Source: Treponema sp.
GTDB taxonomy: Bacteria > Spirochaetota > Spirochaetia > Treponematales > Treponemataceae
Length of the DNA stretch: 5,956 bases
NCBI GenBank assembly: GCA_024699205.1
Contig: JAILQA010000127.1
Span: 1-5,956 of the forward strand
Direction: 5' to 3'
Under the pieces are notes generated by a model. The model had not been told where the DNA came from. It saw only the letters and a list, made by a program, of their open reading frames with translations, and did not search any database. The position numbers and the translations under genes are program-made. Below, piece after piece: positions 1-5,582 of the stretch; the first letter of the stretch is position 1, and every line of letters begins with the position of its first letter.

Positions 1-735
1 TGTATCACCGTAAACATTTTTAAGACTGAGTAAATTGCTTTGTTCAGGCAGTACAAAAGTTTCACCGTTCGGACTAAAAACAGCAGAAAGATTATTGTAA
101 GTATACAAACTGAAGATTTTCAAATTATTGTAATTGGAATCCCACAATTTAGCTTTTTTATCTTTGCCGGAAGTCAGTATATATCCATTTGCTCTGTTCA
201 CATCAACAGAATAGATTTGTTTCTTATGGCCTTCCTTTTTTGAAGACATAAAGGCACCGGTAAGAATCAATCTGAAACAGTTATAAAGATTCTTTCCATC
301 AAGTGGAACAGCAAGAGAATAACTGTCATTCAATAATTTTGCCGTCACTACTGATTCATTTCCTTTGATACGCGTTACTTCTTCATAATTTTTTGTATAA
401 CAAATCGTAACACAATTATCTTCTGTAACTACGACAAAATATTTTCCATCAACACTGAACGAAAGATTTAATATTTTTGAATCAAAATTAGAACATACAT
501 GAACGGGACTATTTGTCTGAGAATCCCATACAACAAGAAGATCATTCCATGAAGTAAAATAAACACTGCCGTCTGGAGCCCATTCGCAAATTGTAATAGG
601 CTTTTCTGATTGTGCAATCAAGGAACTTGGAACTTTTTTGTAAATTGTATTAGCTCCTGCTCCAAAACAGAAAGAAATCGAGGAAAAAATCAGAATAACA
701 AAAAATGTAAACAGCTTTTTGTTTAAAAAATTCAT
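1..735 (-). CDS. Exported WD40-like beta-propeller protein, 3' end cut by window edge
   Basis: An open frame of 245 codons runs from an ATG at 735 to the window edge without a stop, so the C-terminus lies outside. The N-terminus is a signal peptide: Lys at residues 6-7, then a long hydrophobic stretch (about 9-25) ending near FGAGA. The mature part shows beta-propeller blades: residues 49-75 end in VVWDSQ, residues 88-116 carry FSVDGKYF, residues 174-203 carry the classic ILTSGKDKKAKLWD blade end, and a further blade starts at FSPNGE (about 220). WD-type propellers are generally protein-interaction scaffolds; no catalytic motif is visible, so the role is unknown. It probably acts in the periplasm or at the envelope. 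No Shine-Dalgarno sequence precedes the ATG, but no other start keeps the signal peptide. It follows the zinc-operon lipoprotein after 74 bp; whether it is co-transcribed is unclear. Confidence is high for a real gene and moderate for the fold. Confidence 0.85.
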   Translation of the reverse strand, partial: MNFLNKKLFTFFVILIFSSISFCFGAGANTIYKKVPSSLIAQSEKPITICEWAPDGSVYFTSWNDLLVVWDSQTNSPVHVCSNFDSKILNLSFSVDGKYFVVVTEDNCVTICYTKNYEEVTRIKGNESVVTAKLLNDSYSLAVPLDGKNLYNCFRLILTGAFMSSKKEGHKKQIYSVDVNRANGYILTSGKDKKAKLWDSNYNNLKIFSLYTYNNLSAVFSPNGETFVLPEQSNLLSLKNVYGDT

Positions 736-757
736 CTGTTTATTATCGTCAGATATG

Positions 758-781
758 GCATTAAATATGAATTAATAATGC
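758..781. repeat. Short AT-rich inverted repeat between lipoprotein and WD-protein genes
   Basis: Arms GCATTA (758-763) and TAATGC (776-781) are a perfect 6-bp inverted repeat around a 12-nt AT-rich centre. No T-tract follows on the minus strand, so it is not a normal intrinsic terminator. It could be an operator or a chance match. The 74-bp gap (736-809) otherwise shows only a small GCCA/TGGC hairpin at 806-817 overlapping the preceding stop codon, and no well-spaced -35/-10 pair. Confidence 0.25.
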
Positions 782-809
782 AAACTGGCCTCCCGGTTCC
801 ACCGTGCCA

Positions 810-1490
810 TTATTGGCGGACAAATTCTGCCCCCCGCTCCGTTTTAACTTCAATAGACATAACTTTTAAATACAAATCTGCAAAACCGTTTGTTTCTTTT
901 ATGTAAGGTTTTCCTGTCACTCTAATCCATTCATTTTCTTCAGGATACTTTCCCGAATAATCAAGTAAAAAACCACCCCAGCCGTCATTTCCGCAACAGC
1001 CTGGTCCAAGTCTGTAAACAGCAGGAACTTTAGAGTCATCAAAATATGAAACAAAATAGGTGAACATTCCTTCAACTACAATTGTTTTTTTTGCATAGGA
1101 TTCAAAATTAAAATATATGTCGTTTATCTGAGTAATAAATAAATTTTCTTTGATTTCAAGAATATCGCCTTCAGGAATAACTATAGGCTCAGGTTCAACA
1201 ATTTCTTCTTCGCGGACAGGTTCGGGCTCATACTCCCCGGATTCTATTTTCTGAATTAAATCAAAAAATTCATCATCGTCATAAATTACAGCAGGATTGG
1301 AATCATTATTTGCTGTGAAATCTGTACTTTGATTTTGCTCCAAACTTTCAGTTACTGTAGAATCTTTTTTTTGCAAACTCACCGAATAGCCTTTCTGCCG
1401 TGAAGAACAGGAGACTCCAAAAAGTACAATCATTATATCCGCTGCTAAAAGCAATAAACGAAAACTACCGATCCGTCTGGTAATCTGCAT
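810..1490 (-). CDS. Predicted lipoprotein with YcgQ/DUF1980-like C-terminal domain, last gene of zinc operon
   Basis: A 226-residue protein. Residues 1-27 are basic and then hydrophobic, ending in LFGVSC; Cys28 fits a lax spirochaete lipobox, so the protein is probably lipid-anchored facing the periplasm. Residues 30-108 are a low-complexity linker, acidic and with EPEP/EPVREEE patches. Residues 115-215 form a compact domain: a NLFITQINDIYFN start, KKTIVVEGMF, the motif GPGCCGNDGWGGF (Cys165-Cys166) and EWIRVTGKPY. This order matches, from memory, the soluble C-terminal domain of UPF0703/DUF1980 (YcgQ) proteins, which has a G-[FM] strand, R-x-CC-x-x-D and W-V-x-V-x-G. Those proteins normally also carry N-terminal membrane helices and pair with a COG0701 permease; both are absent here. 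The start lies 1 nt after the znuB stop, with AAAGGA at a 10-nt spacing inside znuB, so the gene is translated as part of the zinc operon. A role in zinc binding or delivery at the envelope is inference. The domain match needs a profile search. Confidence 0.8.
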   Translation of the reverse strand: MQITRRIGSFRLLLLAADIMIVLFGVSCSSRQKGYSVSLQKKDSTVTESLEQNQSTDFTANNDSNPAVIYDDDEFFDLIQKIESGEYEPEPVREEEIVEPEPIVIPEGDILEIKENLFITQINDIYFNFESYAKKTIVVEGMFTYFVSYFDDSKVPAVYRLGPGCCGNDGWGGFLLDYSGKYPEENEWIRVTGKPYIKETNGFADLYLKVMSIEVKTERGAEFVRQ

Positions 1491-1491
1491 T

Positions 1492-2313
1492 TTATTTACG
1501 TCCTTTTATTTTTGAGTAAATTGTCAGTATCGTAAATACAATAAAATCACAGCAGACTATACTTGCCCCGGTAGGAAAAGCCAGCTGATAAGATAAAACC
1601 AAACCGCACCACAAGCAAATCACACTGATTATAGAACTTACGATTACGACGCTTTTGAACTTTTTGCAAATCCTCATTGCACTTAAAGCAGGAATTACAA
1701 TCAAACTGGAAATCAAAAGAGAACCAATCATGCGCATTCCTATTACAATTACAAGGGAAGTAAGAATTGCAATCAGAAGATTGTAAACATTAGTTCGAGT
1801 TCCCGTCGCACTTGCAAAAGTTTCATCAAAGGTCACTGCAAATATGCGATTATAAAAGTAAATGAATAAAAATACAACAATTACAGCAATCACAATACTG
1901 AGAGTAACATCTGCACGACTCATACTCAAAATACTGCCGAAAAGATAATTACAAACATCCGTATTCATGCCGGTAGTTACAGAAATTACCATTACACCAA
2001 CAGCAAGCGCAAAAGTAGAAATAAGGGCTGTTGCCGCATCTCCTTTAATTTTACTTGATGATTTTATTCTCAAAAGAAGAACTGAAGATAGCGTTACAAT
2101 AGGAATACACATTGCAAGCGGAGATACATTAAAAACTTTAGCAAGAGCCAGTGCGCCAAAACCTACGTGGCTTAATCCGTCACCAATCATTGAATAGCGC
2201 TTTAGTACAAGTGATACGCCAAGAAGCGATGAACAAAGAGCGATTAAGGTTCCTACAACAAAAGCTCTCACCATAAAGGGATAAGAAAACATTTCTGCAA
2301 AATACTGAATCAT
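1492..2313 (-). CDS. znuB: ZnuB: zinc ABC transporter permease
   Basis: A 273-residue integral membrane protein of the ABC-3 family (ZnuB/TroC/AdcB type), which forms the inner-membrane channel and receives metal from ZnuA while ZnuC hydrolyses ATP. About seven to eight hydrophobic helices are visible, at roughly residues 14-36, 48-60, 64-82, 94-113, 137-154, 178-212, 222-241 and 247-266. The family motif SMIGDGLSHVGFGALALA (41-58) and the loop segment KGDAATALISTFALAVG (90-106), probably the ATPase-contacting region, are clear. The frame stays open upstream to 2436, but the start at 2313 is preferred: it overlaps the znuC stop as ATGA, has a GGGGG ribosome site 7 nt upstream and gives the normal family N-terminus, whereas the upstream 41 residues merely read znuC out of frame. 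Only one permease gene is present, so the channel is presumably a homodimer. Zinc is favoured over manganese from the Zur-like regulator and the His-rich ZnuA. Confidence 0.95.
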   Translation of the reverse strand: MIQYFAEMFSYPFMVRAFVVGTLIALCSSLLGVSLVLKRYSMIGDGLSHVGFGALALAKVFNVSPLAMCIPIVTLSSVLLLRIKSSSKIKGDAATALISTFALAVGVMVISVTTGMNTDVCNYLFGSILSMSRADVTLSIVIAVIVVFLFIYFYNRIFAVTFDETFASATGTRTNVYNLLIAILTSLVIVIGMRMIGSLLISSLIVIPALSAMRICKKFKSVVIVSSIISVICLWCGLVLSYQLAFPTGASIVCCDFIVFTILTIYSKIKGRK

Positions 2314-3020
2314 TTCTTTTCCCCCTGTGAAAAAAAGCTTTTTCCAATATCCGTAGCAGCATAATCCTGAGTAGTACCAAAGAATAACTGCTGGGTTTCC
2401 AGATGCAATATATGTTTGGAATATTTTTTTGCACACTCAACATCGTGGCTTACCATAATTACAGTAATATTATCACTTTCGTTCAGCTGTTTTATAAGCG
2501 CATACAATTCATTTGTTGCAACCGGATCAAGTCCGCTGGCAGGTTCATCCAAAATCAAAAGCTTTTTTGTAGCGCACAAGGCTCTTGCCAGCAAAACCCG
2601 CTGCTGCTGACCGCCGGACAATTCTCTAAAACTATTGTTTTTCATCTGATAAATACCAAGTTTTTTGAGATTGTCCTCTGCAAGCTGCTTATGGGATTTA
2701 TTGAAAAAAGGAAAAAGCCCCAGATTATTATTTGAACCAGAAAGAACAACCTCCCAGACACTAGCTGGAAAATCTTTTTTTACCGACTGCTGCTGGGGTA
2801 AATAGCCAATATATTTTGAAGAAAAACCTTCCATATATTCAATTTTTCCGGCAACAGGTTTTATAAGCTTAAGCAGCCCTTTTATAAGCGTACTTTTGCC
2901 AGCCCCGTTCTCTCCAAGGACACAAATATAGTCACCTTCTTCTACAGTGAAATTAACATTTTCCAGAGCAATCCGTCCTTCATAAGCAAAAGACAGATTT
3001 TCGCATTTCAATAAATCCAT
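2310..3020 (-). CDS. znuC: ZnuC: zinc ABC transporter ATP-binding protein
   Basis: A 236-residue cytoplasmic ATPase that powers zinc import through ZnuB. All ABC signatures are intact: Walker A GENGAGKST (36-44), Q-loop YLPQQQ (73-78), signature LSGGQQQR (134-141), Walker B LLILDEP (154-160), D-loop SGLD (162-165) and switch His192 in VSHD. The YLPQQQ followed by a DFPASVWEVVLSG segment (83-95) is typical of the metal-type subfamily (ZnuC/TroB/AdcC). The length is usual for this subfamily, without the long C-terminal extension found in enterobacterial ZnuC. The ATG at 3020 has GGAG five nt upstream. The gene starts 28 nt after the znuA stop and its own stop overlaps the znuB start by 4 nt (ATGA), implying translational coupling and balanced production of the two transporter parts. 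Confidence 0.96.
   Translation of the reverse strand: MDLLKCENLSFAYEGRIALENVNFTVEEGDYICVLGENGAGKSTLIKGLLKLIKPVAGKIEYMEGFSSKYIGYLPQQQSVKKDFPASVWEVVLSGSNNNLGLFPFFNKSHKQLAEDNLKKLGIYQMKNNSFRELSGGQQQRVLLARALCATKKLLILDEPASGLDPVATNELYALIKQLNESDNITVIMVSHDVECAKKYSKHILHLETQQLFFGTTQDYAATDIGKSFFSQGEKK
2321..2325 (-). promoter_or_regulatory. Ribosome binding site deciding the znuB start
   Basis: GGGGG on the minus strand, followed by AAAAGAA, lies 7 nt before the ATG at 2313. It sits inside the last codons of znuC and supports the internal ATG over the frame-open codon at 2436. Confidence 0.7.
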
Positions 3021-3032
3021 TTAATCTCCATA

Positions 3033-3058
3033 TATTTATTTGAGATATTTATTTGAGA
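3033..3058. repeat. 13-bp tandem duplication across the znuA stop codon
   Basis: The plus-strand unit TATTTATTTGAGA occurs twice, back to back and without mismatch, at 3033-3045 and 3046-3058. On the coding strand each copy reads CTCAAATAA, so the last znuA sense codons and its stop are repeated in the znuA-znuC spacer. The second copy lies downstream of the functional stop and lengthens the spacer to 28 nt. It looks like a recent slippage duplication. Confidence 0.85.
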
Positions 3059-4077
3059 GCTTCCCTTAAAACAATAACATTTCGTTTCATAAGGGAAATA
3101 TAAGTCTCTCCTTTCTTTATATCATCAGCAGATACAGTATGACATGAATGAAACTCCAGTTTTTTTGCACCAGTCGCTTCACAAATTGTATCTGCAATCT
3201 TTCCATTAGAAAACTCAATTGTAAATACAACTGGGATTTTTTCTTCTTTAACTTTATTGATTAAAAACTTGATTGTTGAAGCACTTGCCTCTACATCAGT
3301 AGCACAGCCAGGGAAAGCAGCATAATATTCAAGCCCATACAAATCAGCAAAATATCTTAACGGGAATCTGTCGCCAAAAACAAAAATCTTTCGATTTGCA
3401 TTTTTTACAACCTCTTCAAAAGATTTATGAAGAGCAAGTAATTCATCAATATATTTTGCGGCATTTTTCTTATAGTAATCAGCATTTGCTGCATCAAGTT
3501 TACAAAGTTCATCACAAATTGCAGATACAATTTTTACTGCATTAAGAGGACTGGTCCATACATGTTCGTCAAGTTCAACCTCTTCGCCATCGTGATGATG
3601 TTCATGCTTTTCACCTTCGTCATCGTGATGGTGATGTTCATGCTCTTCACCTTCTTCATCATGATGGTGATGTTCGTGTTCTTCTTCCTCACCTTCTTCA
3701 TGATGGTGCTCGTGAGTCATTCCTTCAACAACTTCTTCCTCTACAGTATCTACAAGTTCCAGAAATGCAATTGTTTTAGGAGCCTTGGATCCCATATTTT
3801 TAAGCAGAGATTCAGCCCAGGCATCATTTTCTGCACCTGTATAAATAAATAAATCCGCCTTGTGGATTTTTTTCATATCTTTTGGAGTTGGTTCGTAACT
3901 GTGACTTTCAGCACCTGGCTTTAAAAGCATAGTTATATCAGCCTTATCACCTGCAACTGCACGTGTAAAATCAAACTGTGGAAACATTGTAGTAACTATT
4001 GTAAGTTTTTTCTGAGAAAATCCCGGAAAAAGGATAAAGCCCAGCAGCAAACTCATACACAACAATTTATTTTTCAT
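3049..4077 (-). CDS. znuA: ZnuA: periplasmic zinc-binding protein with His/Glu-rich repeat loop
   Basis: A 342-residue substrate-binding protein of the cluster 9 (TroA/ZnuA) family, which captures zinc in the periplasm and hands it to ZnuB. Residues 1-21 are a signal peptide ending near GFSQ, without a usable lipobox, so the protein is probably soluble. The first lobe starts with LTIVTTMFPQFDFTRAVAGD and carries ligand His59 in GAESHSYEPTP. A loop at 122-166 has four 12-residue units of HEHHHHDEEGE type. Ligand His172 sits in DEHVWTSPLNA. The usual third His (HxAF type) is replaced by FGDRFPLRYF (Asp236), followed by YYAAFPGCATDVEAS; a HSCH motif (His310, Cys312, His313) near the C-terminus may complete the site. 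This variant resembles, from memory, a clostridial-type subgroup. The gene starts 3 nt after the zur stop; its AGGAG lies inside the zur end, about 11 nt before ATG. Zinc specificity is inferred from the loop and the regulator; manganese is less likely. Confidence 0.94.
   Translation of the reverse strand: MKNKLLCMSLLLGFILFPGFSQKKLTIVTTMFPQFDFTRAVAGDKADITMLLKPGAESHSYEPTPKDMKKIHKADLFIYTGAENDAWAESLLKNMGSKAPKTIAFLELVDTVEEEVVEGMTHEHHHEEGEEEEHEHHHHDEEGEEHEHHHHDDEGEKHEHHHDGEEVELDEHVWTSPLNAVKIVSAICDELCKLDAANADYYKKNAAKYIDELLALHKSFEEVVKNANRKIFVFGDRFPLRYFADLYGLEYYAAFPGCATDVEASASTIKFLINKVKEEKIPVVFTIEFSNGKIADTICEATGAKKLEFHSCHTVSADDIKKGETYISLMKRNVIVLREALK
3580..3714 (-). repeat. 36-bp tandem coding repeat for the His/Glu-rich loop of ZnuA
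   Basis: Four imperfect 36-bp units encode 12-residue repeats beginning at His122, His134, His146 and His158 of ZnuA (last unit shortened). The pattern is HEHHH or HEHHHH followed by D/E and G. The strict 12-residue period and the near-identical DNA of the units point to growth by tandem duplication. The antisense strand is open here only because of the repetitive His/Glu codons. Confidence 0.9.
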
Positions 4078-4080
4078 TTT

Positions 4081-4497
4081 TTATTCATCTCCTTTCTGGC
4101 ATTCCGCACAAACGCCGTAAAAAACAGTTCTGAACGGATTTACTAAAAATCCGTGCTCAGATTCTAAGTGTTGGTTTATATCATCAAGTTCTTCGCAGTG
4201 CAGATGAATTAATTTTCCGCACTGTTCGCAACGGCAATGATAACAACGTTCTTTTTGATGATCACCTTCTTTTATAAGCTCAAAGCAGGCAGACGCATTC
4301 TCGCCCACAAAGTATTTATTTACAATACCCTTATCTACAAGACGCTCGAGATGTCTGTAAACTGTGGCTTTTCCCATTCCGTATTTTTTTAAGCCGTCTG
4401 TAACATCTATGGCCGTTACATGTTCAGAAAGCCCTTGGCCTTTTGCGGTTTTGAGAAAATCGAGAATTAAATCCTGTTGTTTTGTCTTATATTCCAT
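4081..4497 (-). CDS. zur: Fur-family regulator, probable Zur
   Basis: A 138-residue Fur-family repressor, expected to bind DNA as a dimer when its regulatory metal is bound. The N-terminal winged helix covers about residues 1-75, with recognition helix region GMGKATVYRHLERLVDKGIV (40-59). The C-terminal dimerisation domain has the structural zinc site CEQC (90, 93) and CAEC (130, 133), plus candidate regulatory ligands His80, His87, His98, His100, Cys101, Glu103 and His115. It lacks nothing expected of the family. It heads the znu operon, ending 3 nt before znuA, and its promoter overlaps a Fur-type operator, so autoregulation is likely. The position beside znuACB argues for Zur; PerR or Fur function cannot be excluded from sequence alone. 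The ATG at 4497 is the only sensible start because an in-frame TAG lies two codons upstream; its GGAGG is unusually far away (12 nt). Confidence 0.92.
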   Translation of the reverse strand: MEYKTKQQDLILDFLKTAKGQGLSEHVTAIDVTDGLKKYGMGKATVYRHLERLVDKGIVNKYFVGENASACFELIKEGDHQKERCYHCRCEQCGKLIHLHCEELDDINQHLESEHGFLVNPFRTVFYGVCAECQKGDE

Positions 4498-4509
4498 AAT
4501 CTAAAAATG

Positions 4510-4514
4510 CCTCC
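4510..4514 (-). promoter_or_regulatory. Ribosome binding site of zur with long spacing
   Basis: GGAGG on the minus strand is the only Shine-Dalgarno-like sequence before zur, 12 nt from the ATG at 4497. This is longer than the usual 5-9 nt, which may lower translation of the regulator relative to the downstream genes. An out-of-frame ATG at 4516 precedes it. Confidence 0.55.
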
Positions 4515-4518
4515 ATGC

Positions 4519-4543
4519 AAAATTGAGACTAAGTTTCATTTTT
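4519..4543. promoter_or_regulatory. Probable Zur operator, 7-1-7 inverted repeat
   Basis: The core TGAGACT-A-AGTTTCA (4524-4538) is a 15-bp inverted repeat of the 7-1-7 form used by Fur-family regulators, with six of seven arm positions paired. Extending to 12-nt arms (AAAATTGAGACT and AGTTTCATTTTT) keeps 10 of 12 pairs. It overlaps the edge of the -10 element and the expected start of transcription, a position where bound protein would block initiation. The half-site TGARACT differs from the Bacillus Zur box as I remember it, so assignment to Zur rests on location and symmetry. Confidence 0.7.
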
Positions 4544-4556
4544 ATATCAAAATGAA
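4535..4556. repeat. Second inverted repeat spanning the zur -10 element
   Basis: TTCATTTT (4535-4542) and AAAATGAA (4549-4556) are perfect 8-bp arms around a 6-nt centre that contains part of the -10 element. The left arm shares TTCA with the proposed operator, and TGAAGTA at 4553-4559 resembles a further TGARACT half-site. It may be a second regulator contact or reflect AT-rich composition. Confidence 0.4.
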
Positions 4557-4569
4557 GTAGAAAAGTCAA
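4541..4569 (-). promoter_or_regulatory. Sigma70-type promoter of the zur-znuACB-lipoprotein operon
   Basis: On the minus strand, -35 TTGACT (4564-4569) and -10 TATAAA (4541-4546) are separated by exactly 17 bp. Transcription should begin near 4534, giving a leader of about 37 nt. The element lies just downstream of the terminator of the preceding gene, so the operon starts its own transcript. No other well-formed promoter was found between zur and the lipoprotein gene. Confidence 0.8.
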
Positions 4570-4576
4570 GAAGAAT

Positions 4577-4644
4577 AAAAAAAAACACCTGAAATACACA
4601 AGTTACGGAAATAACACAAACTGCCTGTGACTTCAGGTGTTTTT
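4577..4644 (-). terminator. Intrinsic terminator after the SH3-like protein gene
   Basis: Arms 4581-4593 and 4632-4644 form a perfect 13-bp stem (core ACACCTGAA/TTCAGGTGT) and on the minus strand run into nine T residues (4577-4585). The loop is 38 nt, long for an intrinsic terminator, but contains a possible small GTTA/TAAC hairpin that would compact it. The plus-strand side has only five T residues, so it is mainly oriented to stop minus-strand transcripts from 4700-5569. The remainder of the gene-free stretch up to 4699 shows nothing else. Confidence 0.85.
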
Positions 4645-4699
4645 AATCTGTTGAATTATTCAGAAATATCTAAAATAAATTAGAAATCTTTTTTTTTAA

Positions 4700-5569
4700 T
4701 TATTTTGGATCAATTACTTTTTCTATAATCTTCTCTGGAGCTGGCGTAACAGGAACTGGCACAGGATCTTTTACAGGAACTGGTTCAGGTATATTTTCCT
4801 TTTCAACTTCTGCCTCTTTGATTACTTCGGTTTCGATTGATTCTTCAGCCTCTGTTTCTTCAGTCTCATAGGCCTTATTTTCTATTGCAACCAGATAAGC
4901 CACCCCCTTTGAATTATTAAGATTCTTAATGTTATTCAAAAGTTCTTTTCGTACGACATCATCTTTTATTGTCTTTAATTTTGCAAGAACCTGAAGTGTC
5001 TTTAAATCATCCCGCTGAGTTTCCATATTTGAAGCTTTTACATAACAAGTTTTTACAACAAAAGCCACCGGATCATAATAGTTTATCCTTTTGAAAGAAG
5101 CGGCCTGACTTGTAATATTTGTAGCTATCGGATAATAGATTTTGTCTGCATCATAAGTGATAAAAGTTCCTGTTGCCAGAGATGAATCCATAACATCAGC
5201 TAAGTCTGGGGAACGATAAATTGCCGATTCCTTGGTGATTACAGCAAAATCATCCTGAATAGAAATACGGTCGCTTACAACATAATAAGGTTTATCATTA
5301 TACAAAACATGGTAAACATGGCAGTCAGACTTTTTTCCGTTTACAGTACGTTTTGCATCTTTTTCATCACGTACAGTTTTTCCATTAACAACTTTTGTTA
5401 TAACTTCAAGTTCTGCACCTGCAAAAAGAGAAGCACTCCATACTAATTCACCGTCTGCATTTTCTGTATAGAGAGAACCTTCCGGCTGAAACATATATGC
5501 CTTTTCATTCTGTGCAAAAAGACAGCAGACAGCTGCAAATAATATTAAACTTAATAATGTTTTTTTCAT
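4700..5569 (-). CDS. Exported protein with two SH3-like segments and Pro/Val-rich tail
   Basis: A 289-residue protein. Residues 1-20 are a signal peptide (MKKTLLSLIL, hydrophobic core, ending LFAQ); the Cys pair at 15-16 does not make a convincing lipobox. Two beta-rich segments follow: about 26-105 (SLYTENADGELVW, AELEVITKVVNGK, PYYVVSDRISI) and about 107-182 (FAVITKESAIYRSP, LATGTFITY, CYVKASNM). Both resemble bacterial SH3-like domains, where a short ligand-binding strand set ends in a W/Y-V-x-x-x pattern. Residues 184-232 look helical. The tail (233-289) is first acidic (ETEETEAEESIETE) and then PVPVKDPVPVPVTP, a stiff spacer of the kind that crosses the periplasm or cell-wall layer. Function is unknown. 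The frame extends to a TTG at 5593 inside the upstream gene, but the ATG at 5569 has GGAGG at 5-nt spacing and starts directly with the signal peptide. It lies 13 nt after its upstream paralogue, so the two are probably co-transcribed. Confidence 0.9.
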   Translation of the reverse strand: MKKTLLSLILFAAVCCLFAQNEKAYMFQPEGSLYTENADGELVWSASLFAGAELEVITKVVNGKTVRDEKDAKRTVNGKKSDCHVYHVLYNDKPYYVVSDRISIQDDFAVITKESAIYRSPDLADVMDSSLATGTFITYDADKIYYPIATNITSQAASFKRINYYDPVAFVVKTCYVKASNMETQRDDLKTLQVLAKLKTIKDDVVRKELLNNIKNLNNSKGVAYLVAIENKAYETEETEAEESIETEVIKEAEVEKENIPEPVPVKDPVPVPVTPAPEKIIEKVIDPK

Positions 5570-5574
5570 AATTT

Positions 5575-5579
5575 CCTCC
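5575..5579 (-). promoter_or_regulatory. Ribosome binding site deciding the start of the SH3-like gene
   Basis: GGAGG on the minus strand followed by AAATT places the ATG at 5569 at ideal spacing (5 nt). This excludes the in-frame TTG at 5593, which overlaps the end of the upstream gene. Confidence 0.8.
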
Positions 5580-5582
5580 GAC

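Noticed and set aside
40..243. Plus-strand open frame of 67 codons
   Set aside because: It is the shadow of the WD-repeat gene, which has a signal peptide and recognisable blades on the other strand.
782..817. Possible terminator of the zinc operon around the lipoprotein stop
   Set aside because: The arms AACTGG/CCGGTT contain a C-A mismatch on the minus strand and the GCCA/TGGC hairpin has only 4 bp; no T-tract follows either.
2314..2436. 41-residue N-terminal extension of ZnuB
   Set aside because: It overlaps znuC out of frame, is not hydrophobic in the family pattern, and the ATG at 2313 has a better ribosome site and the ATGA overlap.
3143..3165. Zur-box-like sequence TGAAACT-cc-AGTTTTT inside znuA
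   Set aside because: It encodes the HSCH/EF region of ZnuA, has a 2-nt centre instead of 1 and an imperfect right arm; no promoter is nearby.
3562..3852. Plus-strand open frame rich in Met, Phe and Val opposite znuA
   Set aside because: It is the antisense of the His/Glu codon repeat, which cannot produce stops in that frame; no ribosome site or family resemblance.
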